Source: Thermorudis peleae (GTDB taxonomy: Bacteria; Chloroflexota; Chloroflexia; Thermomicrobiales; Thermomicrobiaceae). Taken from it: 64,000 nucleotides of DNA. Positions 52,916-61,783 of the stretch are shown here, one piece after another. Within the stretch, counting starts at the first letter, position 1. Each line of letters begins with the position of its first letter. The stretch is taken from NCBI RefSeq assembly GCF_000744775.1, contig NZ_JQMP01000001.1, forward strand, positions 558,001 to 622,000, read 5' to 3'. A model generated the notes under the pieces. It searched no databases. It was not told the DNA's origin and was given only the letters and a program-made list of their open reading frames with translations. Both the position numbers and the translations under genes were made by a program.

Positions 52916-53397
52916 GGTTCCTCAGCCTAGCCAGGAGGATATGCCTCACGTAGCGGCCCTCTCAGGTACTGGGTACCGTGTATTCTCGCATGTCCTGTTG
53001 ATCCTGGGCAGGGGCAAGCGAGGGCAGAGGAGTGAACATCCTAGGTCGCCCAGACCCCGTCATGCCTCATCGATGACAGGAGCAAAATATAAACTGGAAA
53101 ACCGTAGGCAGCGTTTGCTGCCGCTCCATAGGCTAGGCCAACTGCACAATCGCACTGGGTTGGCCAGAAGAGGGTGTTGTCTCATGACTAGAGCCTTGGG
53201 CCACCGCATCGGAGTGAGCGTATGAGCCACAGCGGCTCTGGTCAGTCCCCCAGTAGTGTTCCATGCTACGAGGTCGAGCATGCTCAGCGTCACAGACAGT
53301 AGAAGTCCCTTGAGTGTCCATCCGGTACCGGCGCTCGCCCGATCGGTGGCCAGGGCAGGTGGCTCCACAACGCGCAGTCGTCGGCAGGAAGAGAGCG
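52916..53397. other. Gene-free interval
   Basis: 482 bp between the 5' end of the receiver-membrane fusion and the 3' end of the proline-racemase-family gene. No supported coding sequence, RNA family, strong hairpin or repeat was found. It presumably includes the promoter of the fusion gene. Confidence 0.5.
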
Positions 53398-54441
53398 CTA
53401 GAGCGTAAAACCAGCGGGAAACGGGTCGTCATCGCGCAAGACGAGCGTGCCGATGCCCATACAGTAGGACATCGTCGAAATTTCGGAGACAACGCCGTCA
53501 TCGCCAGCTGCAATCGCGCGCGCAGTAAAGCGCAAACCGAGCGGGCTCTCGTGATAGTACGGGGTTCCAAGTGGCAGCTGGCCCTTTGTTGTCAAGAGCG
53601 CAACGTGGGCTGCAGTGCCAGTCCCGGAAGGCGTCCGTCCCATTGTCTGTGGGGCGTAGAAGTTCGCGACCCGTGCTCCTGCTGGCGGGGTTGTAGCATT
53701 GGGTGGTAGTGGCTGGCCATGCGCGTCAACGTCCTCGAAGATCGTGACGAGGTCAACTGGTCGTCCTTGTTCAATGCCGGGAATGTCAGCTCGCAATTGG
53801 CGACGTGCAGCTTGCCACAGCGCTGTGCCAGCGTCGAGCAGCTGCTGTCGTGTTGTTGGATCGTCAAGTGGGTGAAGGGCGATGCCGAGCGCAGCGGCGG
53901 GCACGAAGGCATAGAGCAACCCACCCCAGGCCAATTCGACGGCAAGATTACCGAATGCTTCGGCCTGAAGAGAGGCCTGGCCAAGCGCAAATGTCCGCCC
54001 GCTTTCCATTGTGACAGCACGAACGCGGCCGCTACCGAGCGTTACTCGCACGGGCACTACCCCAAGCACCGTGTCAAGCCGTAGCGTCAGATCTCCATCC
54101 TCGATCTCCCGCGGTACCAGGCCACTTTCAACGAGCGCAACTGCGACACTAAACGTTGAGTCGCCACATGCGTCGAAATAGCCATCAGGATGAATGAAGA
54201 TCACGCCGGCGTGGCTGCCAGGTGTCACCGGATCAGTAACGAATGCGCCAAGCATGTTGCGATGCCCACGCGGTTCGCGGCAGACGAGCGCGCGTAGGTT
54301 GTCATAATGTTCAGCGAGGTATGCCTGTTTCTCTGCCATGGTGCGCCCAGGCAAGGGTGGGCAGCCAGCGACGACAACTCGCGTCGCTTGCCCGTGGTGA
54401 TAGTCCCACACATGCAGTACATGTCGTGCGTGGCCAAACAT
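53398..54441 (-). CDS. Proline racemase-family protein with altered active site
   Basis: 347 aa. The family fold is clear from VTDPVTPGSHAGVIFIHPDG, the first-cysteine segment FDACGDSTFSVAVAL (C92), and NFYAPQTMGRTPSGTGTAAH. Proline racemase and hydroxyproline epimerase have CGHGT-like and RSPCGTGTSA-like motifs; hydroxyproline dehydratases have Thr at the second site. Here the His after the first Cys is replaced by Asp-Ser (CGDS) and the second position is Ser272. A dehydratase or epimerase on a different substrate is possible. ATG 54441 follows AGGGAGGAA. Confidence 0.85.
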   Translation of the reverse strand: MFGHARHVLHVWDYHHGQATRVVVAGCPPLPGRTMAEKQAYLAEHYDNLRALVCREPRGHRNMLGAFVTDPVTPGSHAGVIFIHPDGYFDACGDSTFSVAVALVESGLVPREIEDGDLTLRLDTVLGVVPVRVTLGSGRVRAVTMESGRTFALGQASLQAEAFGNLAVELAWGGLLYAFVPAAALGIALHPLDDPTTRQQLLDAGTALWQAARRQLRADIPGIEQGRPVDLVTIFEDVDAHGQPLPPNATTPPAGARVANFYAPQTMGRTPSGTGTAAHVALLTTKGQLPLGTPYYHESPLGLRFTARAIAAGDDGVVSEISTMSYCMGIGTLVLRDDDPFPAGFTL

Positions 54442-54563
54442 CGATTCCTCCCTTTCCTCGGGCCGGATCGTATGCCAGCTGTCGTAACAGTGCAATGCTT
54501 GTCATGTTCTGCCGTGCACAGTAGCCTGCCCAAGAGGTGACGTCGATTGCGGGAGGAGACGCG

Positions 54564-55061
54564 ATGGCGTTTCAGGAAGAAGCAGATGTACGGGCCGTAG
54601 TGCCGCGTGATCCGTATGCCCGTGGCGTGGTGCCACCACAACCGTTTGCTGCCGTTGCTCCGGTTGAGGGTGAGTTTGTTGCCGTCATGCAGGTCACAAT
54701 TCCAGAGCGAAATCTCCAGCTCGAGCACTATGGCTCGCGGGCGTTTCCTGAGGGGGCGATCGCCGAGCTTGTCGTAACTGACGAGCCCGAGGCACGGCCG
54801 GGCGTGCGTGTTCGGCAAGCCGCCTATCTTGGCTTCCTGCGTATTAGCCGGGGTGGTGTCGTCGTTGTTGGTGAGCGGTGTGTGCTTGCTGGCCAGCCGC
54901 TCGGACCAGTCGTCGGCTTCGATGCGAGCCACGAGCCAAATCACTACAGCATTGTCGTCCGTGGATCATTGCAGCATGGCGCTGAGCGTGGAGTGCAGCT
55001 TGGTCACCGTGTGGCTTTCTTGCTGACGTTTGGTTCGACAACGCATGCAGGAGGAGGATGA
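54564..55061 (+). CDS. Hypothetical protein, divergent from the proline racemase-like gene
   Basis: 165 aa, not recognised. It is beta-rich and soluble: EGEFVAVMQVTIPERNLQLE, EGAIAELVVTDEPEARPG, YLGFLRISRGGVVVVGERCV and VVGFDASHEPNHYSIVVRGS. Conserved-looking His residues (HEPNHYS) could bind a ligand or metal. ATG 54564 follows GGGAGGAGA. Divergent promoter sharing with the racemase-like gene hints at a common regulation. Confidence 0.72.
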   Translation: MAFQEEADVRAVVPRDPYARGVVPPQPFAAVAPVEGEFVAVMQVTIPERNLQLEHYGSRAFPEGAIAELVVTDEPEARPGVRVRQAAYLGFLRISRGGVVVVGERCVLAGQPLGPVVGFDASHEPNHYSIVVRGSLQHGAERGVQLGHRVAFLLTFGSTTHAGGG

Positions 55062-55119
55062 ACCTGCTACCACGTCTCTGGGACGCCAGGCGACAGCATC
55101 ACAGGTCTAGAGGCAGGAG

Positions 55120-55157
55120 GGCAGGGGGAGTCCGCGCAAGGCGGATGCACCCCTGCC
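55120..55157. terminator. Compound hairpin between convergent genes
   Basis: Outer stem GGCAGGGG (55120-55127) / CCCCTGCC (55150-55157), inner stem TCCGC (55131-55135) / GCGGA (55141-55145) with loop GCAAG. On the plus strand it is followed by the T-rich TGCTTCGTTCATT, so it most likely terminates the 165-aa gene; it may work in both directions. Confidence 0.7.
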
Positions 55158-55177
55158 TGCTTCGTTCATTTGCGTGG

Positions 55178-57400
55178 TTACCCAGTGAGTTGTAACCCGC
55201 GTCGTTGCGCGTTGACCCAGAGCCGTCGCCCATAATGATGGGTTACGATACTGCTCAACACAAACACGATCACGAGCATTGCCAAGCCGATCGCACCAAT
55301 AACTTCGGCGGCGGTCAGTTGGGTCAGTTGATCAGGATCAGCGCCGACTGATCTCATGGTGCCGAACCAGTCGAGGAGCGCGAATGTGGCGTGCAATAAC
55401 CCGGGCACAAATGGCGCGAGCAGCAAGGTGAACGCTTCGCGGCGCAAGATCCGTTGGATGTCTCTAACCCCAATGCCAAGCTGGCGCAACGTTGCGACCT
55501 GCCGGGTGTCGGCCGACACGTGCTCAGTTAGCTTGAACACGATGACCGCGCCGGCAGCCAGTAGCGAAAGGATTGCGAACAGTCCAAGCGTGAAGAGCAG
55601 TGCGCTAATATAGCGCGTGATCTCTTGGATTTGTGTTGGTAAGGATGAGAACCCCAGGTTTGCACCAACCGGCGGCTCTTGTTGATCAAGCCAACGCATG
55701 ATCACCGGTGCGCTTTGCTGCCAGCGGTCGTAGAAGAGCCCGTTGTAGGTCGCGACGAGCGCGGGTGAGATCGTCGCCGCCTGCGTGGCGAAAGTGGCGA
55801 ACGTTTGATCATCGACGATGAAGAAGGTTTGGTTAACGCCGAACGAGTCAACAATGGCTCCGGGTGTAGCTCCTGCACCGACAATTGAGAGTTGCAGCGC
55901 GGGCAGGTTGGCGAGAACGGAAGGCTCTGGGGCCGGTTCTGTGAGATCGACTGGATACACTGGATAGGTGTGGCCAGGTGTAAGCCATCGTGTCGTCTCA
56001 GAGCGTTCAAGATCCTGCGTGCTTAGTGGGACTGTAGCCTTGGTCCCCATATCGGTGCGAATGGCAAACGTCTGGCCAGGTCGCAATACTGGTACCATGG
56101 GGAATATGCCGGCACGTCGACCGTGCGTGCGCTGGATTTCCTGAACCAGTGCCAGATAAGCACTCCGTGACATCAACGTTACCCCACGAATGCGGTCACC
56201 ATACCAGCCTCCATCTTCTTGGTAGGCGGCAAGTCCACGTTCATCAATGCCTTGGAGCGGCGCGGCGGCAAGCACGGTCTGGTAGCGTATGCTCCGGACT
56301 GGCCCAAACCCCTTTTGCTGGAGCATCGCAACAAACTGGTTGGTAACCTGGTCAAGTTTCTGACTGTCGATTCCTTGCGTAACAAATTCAACGGTAACCG
56401 GGTTTTGTTGCAAGGCCTGGGTGAACGCTTGCACCTGGGTGCTTACCAGCATGCTCGCGGTGCCAACGACCGCGGCTACCAGCGCGGCGATCAAGGTGCC
56501 GGAACCTGCATGACTCTGAAGCCGAGCAGCCAGCCGGGCACGGCTTACCAAACCTACGGCGTCGTATCCTCTTGCCGTCGTGTTCCGTCGAATCCACCAT
56601 CGCAGGCTTTCAGCAATGAGCCAATAGGTGCCAAGACAGCACAGCACCACAATGGCTGCCATAAGCGCAGGCCAGAGGATAACGGCCAGCGAAGGTGCGA
56701 TATGGTGCAGCACCCACGGGTGAATGAGCCCTGCAAGGCTATACGCAATCACCAGTGAGAGGATGCCAAGGATTGCTTGCTTCGCTTGCGGACGACGTAC
56801 AACCTCAACGGTTCGGGTTGCTGCAAGTAGCTGCCGGGGCCAGCGTCGTCCAACTTGCCATGCCGAGAAGATCCCTTCAAGCAGAATGAGGATTCCAAAG
56901 AGCATCGCCGTTGTGACGAGCGTAGAGGCATGCAATGAGATAGTCACCCGCTCTGGGAGAAGCAGCATAACGCTCGCGATCATCAGGAACAAAGGCAAGA
57001 GCACAATACCAAGTGCAAGGCCAAGCGCAATGCCGATTCCTCCCAGCCACACGCTTTCCCAACAGACGAGCGCGTAGCGTGAAGAAGGTGCCATCCCAAG
57101 GGTGCTGAGCAGGCCAAGTGCTGGACTCTCGCGTCGTAGGAGCAGCCGGTGGAAGTAGACGATGAAAAAGAATGCGAAGACAAGGATGATGCCGAGGAGG
57201 ACAAAGAGGACGTTTGGGATGAAGTTATCGAAGTTCGAGTGGATGCGCTGGGAGTACACGCTCAACTGCGTTTTCACCCCTTGCATCAGTGCGAGGCTCA
57301 TCAGAAAGATCGCAGTGGAAATCGCCACGACAAGTGGATAGCCAAGATAGGCACTAAACGTTCGCCGAATCAGTTGAAACCAGAGTCGTCGCCATGTCAT
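55178..57400 (-). CDS. BceB-type ABC transporter permease (FtsX domains)
   Basis: 740 aa with about ten membrane helices and an extracytoplasmic domain of some 200-250 residues between helices 7 and 8 (about 330-590), the hallmark of BceB peptide-detoxification permeases. FtsX-type regions flank it: LSLALMQGVKTQLSVYSQRI at the N-terminus and RQVATLRQLGIGVRDIQRIL near the C-terminus. It overlaps the ATPase gene by 4 bp. With the ATPase and two-component system this forms a complete Bce-like sensing and resistance module for cell-wall-active peptides. Confidence 0.88.
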   Translation of the reverse strand: MTWRRLWFQLIRRTFSAYLGYPLVVAISTAIFLMSLALMQGVKTQLSVYSQRIHSNFDNFIPNVLFVLLGIILVFAFFFIVYFHRLLLRRESPALGLLSTLGMAPSSRYALVCWESVWLGGIGIALGLALGIVLLPLFLMIASVMLLLPERVTISLHASTLVTTAMLFGILILLEGIFSAWQVGRRWPRQLLAATRTVEVVRRPQAKQAILGILSLVIAYSLAGLIHPWVLHHIAPSLAVILWPALMAAIVVLCCLGTYWLIAESLRWWIRRNTTARGYDAVGLVSRARLAARLQSHAGSGTLIAALVAAVVGTASMLVSTQVQAFTQALQQNPVTVEFVTQGIDSQKLDQVTNQFVAMLQQKGFGPVRSIRYQTVLAAAPLQGIDERGLAAYQEDGGWYGDRIRGVTLMSRSAYLALVQEIQRTHGRRAGIFPMVPVLRPGQTFAIRTDMGTKATVPLSTQDLERSETTRWLTPGHTYPVYPVDLTEPAPEPSVLANLPALQLSIVGAGATPGAIVDSFGVNQTFFIVDDQTFATFATQAATISPALVATYNGLFYDRWQQSAPVIMRWLDQQEPPVGANLGFSSLPTQIQEITRYISALLFTLGLFAILSLLAAGAVIVFKLTEHVSADTRQVATLRQLGIGVRDIQRILRREAFTLLLAPFVPGLLHATFALLDWFGTMRSVGADPDQLTQLTAAEVIGAIGLAMLVIVFVLSSIVTHHYGRRLWVNAQRRGLQLTG

Positions 57401-58158
57401 GCCAGTGCTCCTTCCAACGATGACAAGGCATCGATCACTCGTTGGTAAAAGACCGCGCGTTCGTCTGTCCCACGCCGCAGCTCAGCGTAGAGTTGGCCGT
57501 CTTTCATGAGCAGCACGCGCTCGGCATAGCTCGCGGCAAATGGATCGTGGGTGACCATGAAAACTGTCGTCTGTTCGGTCGCGTGCAGACCTGCAAATGT
57601 TTCGAGAACCATCCGGCTCGAGCCTGAGTCGAGGTTGCCAGTAGGCTCATCCGCTAACAACAACAGGGGGCGATGCACAATCGCCCGGGCAATAGCGACG
57701 CGCTGTTGCTGGCCGCCGGAGAGTTCGAAGGGAAAACGCTGGCGATACTCGAACAATCCGAGCTGCGTCAAGACCTCATGGACACGCGCGAGGTCGGCTT
57801 TGCCAACTGTATGCTCGAGTGTCAATGGCAGCAGCACATTCTCTTCGACGGTCAGTGGATCTAACAGGTTGTAGTCTTGAAAGACAAAGCCAAGTACTGT
57901 CCGGCGTAGCTGGGCACGTGCTGCTTCTGACAGAGTGTCGAGTCGTTGCCCTTTGAGTGTGATGCTCCCAGCTGTTGGAGTATCAAGACCGGCAATCAGG
58001 TTCAGCAGGGTAGTCTTGCCACACCCAGATGGCCCCATAACTGCCACGAAAGTCCCAGCGTCAAGCGTGAAGCTCACGCCAGCAAGTGCGGTGTGCGCAA
58101 CACCACCGCGTGCATGATAGATCTTCTGTAAATGATCGACGTGAACAAGCGTAGTCAT
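57397..58158 (-). CDS. BceA-type ABC transporter ATPase
   Basis: 253 aa. Walker A GPSGCGKTTLLNLIAGLDTP, Q-loop FVFQDYNLLDPL, signature LSGGQQQRVAIARAI, Walker B LLLADEPTGNLDS, H-loop VTHDPFAA. The MacB/LolD/BceA branch is indicated by PTAGSITLKGQ and EPTGNLDS. It powers the permease encoded just downstream; the four-base overlap implies coupled translation. Confidence 0.95.
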   Translation of the reverse strand: MTTLVHVDHLQKIYHARGGVAHTALAGVSFTLDAGTFVAVMGPSGCGKTTLLNLIAGLDTPTAGSITLKGQRLDTLSEAARAQLRRTVLGFVFQDYNLLDPLTVEENVLLPLTLEHTVGKADLARVHEVLTQLGLFEYRQRFPFELSGGQQQRVAIARAIVHRPLLLLADEPTGNLDSGSSRMVLETFAGLHATEQTTVFMVTHDPFAASYAERVLLMKDGQLYAELRRGTDERAVFYQRVIDALSSLEGALA

Positions 58159-58296
58159 GTCCTGCCCCTTTCAGTTCGTTGATCGGTCACTGTCCTAGGC
58201 GCCCAGGCAGCGCTGCCTACTCTCACTGTGCCGAATCAACGCAGGAGCTTGCCTTAACTGCGGGTGACAGTTTGGCAGCGAATGCTTACAATCCTG

Positions 58297-59427
58297 TCAC
58301 TTACGGTTCTGTTCTCCGTGGTGCTGGGCTGGGGCAAGGAAGGTTGCTCGCGGGATCCGGAGTGTCACCGTTGTCCCCTGGCCTGGCTCGGAGGCAAGGG
58401 TGAGTTGGTAGCCAAGGCGTTGAGCGATCTGGTGCGCGAGGTAGAGCCCTAATCCAGTGGCAGTCGCCGCTTTGCGACCAGCCTGGCCGGTGTAGAAAGG
58501 CTCAAAAGCACGGGCTTGGTCTTCGGCGGTCATCCCTTCGCCATCGTCGCGGAAATCGAGGGTAATTGTCGAGACGTCGTGTCGAAAGGTAATGGTCAAC
58601 GTTGAGCGGCCGTACTGCAGTGCATTCTTCACGATTTGCTCGATCAACAGCCGCAGCCAGGGTTCGTCTGTGAATGCAACGTAATCTACTTCGTCCCCCT
58701 CAACCACAATTTGTGGCGTCATCATGCGAATTGTCCAGTCGTTGTGATAGTCGGCGATAATAGCGCGTACCAGTGAAGGCAGTGAGACGCGTTGGGGACG
58801 AAAGTCGCGCGAAAGGTCTTCCAGGCGCACGGTTTGTAGGGCTTGCCGCACTAAGCTATCAAGACGGCGGAGCTCAGCCCAGTAGTGTCGGGAAATCTCG
58901 GGCCACCGCTGCCCAATTGCCCCATCTTTTGCTGCTTGGTCAGCCAGCTGCATGAGTAGCCACAGGGCTTGCAGCGGCGTTTTCATGTGGTGAACAAGTC
59001 GCGTTGTCAAGGCAATGTAGAAGAGGACTTTTTCTTCCGTCCGCGCTTGATGATCACGCCATGCTGTTTCAAGGGCGCGGAGTGCAGAAAAGCACGCGCG
59101 AGCGTCGGCAGTCGGCGCGTCGTCTGGGGTGGTAAACGTTAGCCGTTCAGTGCTGGGGATGACTGAAAGGCGGTGGATCGTTGTCCACGATTCCCGCCGA
59201 ATCAAACCATCCCAGAAGAGGCCAAGTATGAGTGCGCCAACACCGAGGCCAAAGGCATAGGCAAGATCAGCGCCATGAACGGCATAGCCACTGACCATGC
59301 CGGCAAGCCAAAGCGTTACGATCGCCAAGCCAAGGCCGGTAAGCGCACCAAGCAACAGTCGCCAGTGGTCAAGCGCGTAGTTGCTGAGGTAGCGAGGCCA
59401 GGACTTCAGGGCATCGTCACGATGCAT
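58297..59427 (-). CDS. BceS-like sensor histidine kinase
   Basis: 376 aa. Two N-terminal membrane helices (LLLGALTGLGLAIVTLWLAG and ADLAYAFGLGVGALILGLFW) with a very short outside loop, as in intramembrane-sensing BceS kinases. The H-box is LVHHMKTPLQALWLLM, the N-box QIVKNALQYGRSTLTI, then DFRDDGEGM and the GRKAATATGLGLYLAHQI ATP-lid region. Start ATG 59427 overlaps the regulator gene by 11 bp, behind AAGGAG. It likely phosphorylates the adjacent regulator in response to transporter activity. Confidence 0.9.
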   Translation of the reverse strand: MHRDDALKSWPRYLSNYALDHWRLLLGALTGLGLAIVTLWLAGMVSGYAVHGADLAYAFGLGVGALILGLFWDGLIRRESWTTIHRLSVIPSTERLTFTTPDDAPTADARACFSALRALETAWRDHQARTEEKVLFYIALTTRLVHHMKTPLQALWLLMQLADQAAKDGAIGQRWPEISRHYWAELRRLDSLVRQALQTVRLEDLSRDFRPQRVSLPSLVRAIIADYHNDWTIRMMTPQIVVEGDEVDYVAFTDEPWLRLLIEQIVKNALQYGRSTLTITFRHDVSTITLDFRDDGEGMTAEDQARAFEPFYTGQAGRKAATATGLGLYLAHQIAQRLGYQLTLASEPGQGTTVTLRIPRATFLAPAQHHGEQNRK

Positions 59428-60160
59428 CTGGCGCTCCTTCGTCGTGATTGCGGGGTGAGATAAATGCACTGTCGTCAAGGGCAAGCCGATAGCCAACGCC
59501 ACGAACCGTTTCAATGGCGCTGGCGAGACCAAGAGCGGCGAGCTTTCGCCGCAGCCGTGCCATGGTGACGGTGAGAGTGTTGTCATCGAGAAAGGCGTCA
59601 CTATGCCAGCCAACAGTCTGCAACGTTTCGCGTGTCACGGGCTTTCCTCGGGCTTCAATTAAGGCCACAGCGAGCCGCAGCTCAGTTGGGGTGACAGCGA
59701 CATGCTGCTCACCGTACCGTAGCTCGCTGCGCGTGAGGTCAGCACAAAGTCCAGCGTAGGTTGGTAGGGTTGCATCCGTGCCAGCGAGTTCGCCGTAGGC
59801 GCGGCGAAGGAGCGCTTGGACTTTGGCGATAAGTACCTCGAGGTGAAACGGCTTAACGAGGTAATCGTCGCCGCCTTGCTCAAGGCCGCGAATAAGGTCA
59901 AGAGGTTCACCACGTGCTGAAATGAACAGAATCGGCGCTTTGGTGAGCGTCCGGATGCGCCGGGCCCAAAAGAAGCCGTCGTAGGCCGGAAGGTTAATGT
60001 CGAGCAGAATCAGATGCGGTTGCAGCGTGGCGATATCGCGTGCAAGGTCGTGAAACGCGCTACCGTCAGCGACATGGACAGTGAATCCATAGCGTTGCAA
60101 TGCTTGGCTAAGCAAGGTCCGCAGGGCGACATCGTCTTCGACGAGATAAAGCACGTACAT
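59417..60160 (-). CDS. BceR/OmpR-family response regulator
   Basis: 247 aa. Receiver domain: LYLVEDDVALRTLLSQAL, phospho-acceptor Asp in LILLDINLPAYDGFFWARR, and the conserved Lys in DYLVKPFHLEVLIAKV. A winged-helix OmpR/PhoB DNA-binding domain follows (VTPTELRLAVALIEARGKPV, DDNTLTVTMARLRRKLAAL). It would control the adjacent ABC transporter genes. ATG 60160 is the start of the conserved domain; an upstream in-frame alternative lacks a ribosome binding site too. Confidence 0.93.
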   Translation of the reverse strand: MYVLYLVEDDVALRTLLSQALQRYGFTVHVADGSAFHDLARDIATLQPHLILLDINLPAYDGFFWARRIRTLTKAPILFISARGEPLDLIRGLEQGGDDYLVKPFHLEVLIAKVQALLRRAYGELAGTDATLPTYAGLCADLTRSELRYGEQHVAVTPTELRLAVALIEARGKPVTRETLQTVGWHSDAFLDDNTLTVTMARLRRKLAALGLASAIETVRGVGYRLALDDSAFISPRNHDEGAPDAS

Positions 60161-60432
60161 ATCGCTGAACCAAAACGCCTCCTGCCTGTCATCTGGTTGC
60201 AAGTGTACGAGAAGCAGTCTCTCCTGCGTTCATCAGCGTACGTTTGGCTCTGGCAGGGAACCATTCGGGGGCATGTCCTTGCGAGTGGGTTCCGGCGATG
60301 AGCGATGTGATGGCATCGGTCGCCTACCATGCTCTCGTGACGGATATTACATGATAGGCCGTTGGTGGAGAGGTGACACACTGCGCCGATCTCAGCACGT
60401 CGGCAACATCTAGGGCTGAACTGGGTATGCAA
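60161..60432. other. Gene-free interval upstream of the two-component operon
   Basis: 272 bp (312 bp to the next gene including the hairpin) with no coding sequence. It should contain the promoter of the Bce-like operon. No clear operator repeat was found by eye. Confidence 0.5.
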
Positions 60433-60462
60433 GGCGGCGAGATGATTGAACATCTCGCCGCC
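60433..60462 (-). terminator. Hairpin after the iron-dependent dehydrogenase
   Basis: Perfect 12-bp stem GGCGGCGAGATG / CATCTCGCCGCC with a 6-nt loop, 11 bp beyond the stop of the 425-aa gene. There is no long T-tract, but stem strength and position make it the likely terminator of that transcript. Confidence 0.65.
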
Positions 60463-60472
60463 GGTCAGTTAT

Positions 60473-61750
60473 CTACCAGTAGCGTAACGCTGAACGGAAC
60501 AATTCGCGCAAGTCTTCGGCTGTCACTGGCCGCGGCGACAACCCAATGACGGCCTTCTGAGGCAGCGTGCCAGCAACAAGAGCATCGAGGTCTGCCTCAC
60601 TATAGCCGACCCCGCTTAGACCATTGGGGATGTTCAATCGCCGCATGAGGGCGATCAGCGCGTTCGCCAGGATCTCACCAGCATCCTCAGGCCCTGCTCC
60701 TCGGACGTCTGCCCCCAGCAGTTCCGCTGCTTTCAGGTGGCGTTCCGGTGCTGCCTGGGCTGTCCAGCGGAATACCGCCGGTGCGTTCAAAATCACCGAC
60801 ATCCCGTGTGGGATCAGCGGGTGATCGGCTGGATAGCCCTCAGCACGATAGGTGCGAACGAGGCCTGAGACAGCGTAGGACATACCGTGTGGCAGGTGGA
60901 CACCAGCGTTGCCAAAACCGACTCCAGCCATCGAGGCTGCAAGAAGCATCTGACTGCGGGCTTCTTCATCTTCCGGATCCTCGACCTCGCGGACAAGGTA
61001 CATCGCTACACGCCGGATCGCCTCAGCTGCCCAGATATCGCTGATCGGGTTCGATCCCTGATAGGCGGGGCGTAGTCCTGGTTCGGGCGGTGCTTCCCGT
61101 CGGTGATACGGTAGCGCCGTAAATGACTCGATGGCATGACTAAGCACGTCGAGTCCGGTACATGCGGCAACCATCGGCGGCATCGTCCGGGTATTTTCCG
61201 GGTCGAGGATCCCCATCGTTGGACGAAGAGCCCGATGGCGAATCCCAGTTTTCGCTCCCATTTCGACAAAGTCGAAGATCGCAACGCCGGTTGTCTCACT
61301 GCCGGTTCCGGCCGTCGTGGGGATCGCAATCAAGGGCTTGAGCGGACCAGGAACCGGCTTCCCTTTTCCGATAGGAGGATTGACATAATCAAGAAAGTCG
61401 GCGGGATAGGTCGCGTAGAGGTTGGCAGCTTTGGCCGTGTCCATTGTTGATCCGCCGCCAACAGCGACGAAACCGTCGAACTTGCCCTCGCTGGCAAAGC
61501 GGCTTGCGTCTTTAAAAGATTGGTCGGTTGGCTCAACCTGAACCTGGTCGTATAACACGGCATCGATGCCATGGTGGCGCAAGTTTTCCATGACCGTTTC
61601 GACCGGTGCGCTGTGCGCTAGCCGGGGATCGGTCAGGACCATCACCCGTCGTGCGCCAAGCTGGCGCATGTCATAGCCGACCTCACGTGTTGCGCCGACA
61701 CCGAACTTAATACTTGAAGTATCCATCGTAAACGCGTACTCGAATGGCAT
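60473..61750 (-). CDS. Iron-containing alcohol dehydrogenase, hydroxyacid-oxoacid transhydrogenase type
   Basis: 425 aa. The order of blocks matches ADHFE1/HOT: FTMDTSSIKFGVGATREVG, VAVGGGSTMDTAKAANLYA, PLIAIPTTAGTGSETTGVAI, MVAACTGLDVLSHAIESFTA, RPAYQGSNPISDIWA, GNAGVHLPHGMSYAVSG and HPLIPHGMSV, giving the Asp/His metal ligands. HOT couples oxidation of 4-hydroxybutyrate or similar to reduction of 2-oxoglutarate without free NAD. It lies 33 bp downstream of an acid transporter gene, supporting an organic-acid role. Confidence 0.9.
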   Translation of the reverse strand: MPFEYAFTMDTSSIKFGVGATREVGYDMRQLGARRVMVLTDPRLAHSAPVETVMENLRHHGIDAVLYDQVQVEPTDQSFKDASRFASEGKFDGFVAVGGGSTMDTAKAANLYATYPADFLDYVNPPIGKGKPVPGPLKPLIAIPTTAGTGSETTGVAIFDFVEMGAKTGIRHRALRPTMGILDPENTRTMPPMVAACTGLDVLSHAIESFTALPYHRREAPPEPGLRPAYQGSNPISDIWAAEAIRRVAMYLVREVEDPEDEEARSQMLLAASMAGVGFGNAGVHLPHGMSYAVSGLVRTYRAEGYPADHPLIPHGMSVILNAPAVFRWTAQAAPERHLKAAELLGADVRGAGPEDAGEILANALIALMRRLNIPNGLSGVGYSEADLDALVAGTLPQKAVIGLSPRPVTAEDLRELFRSALRYW

Positions 61751-61783
61751 ACATGCTCCTCTCGTGTGTGGCTGACGGTGCGG

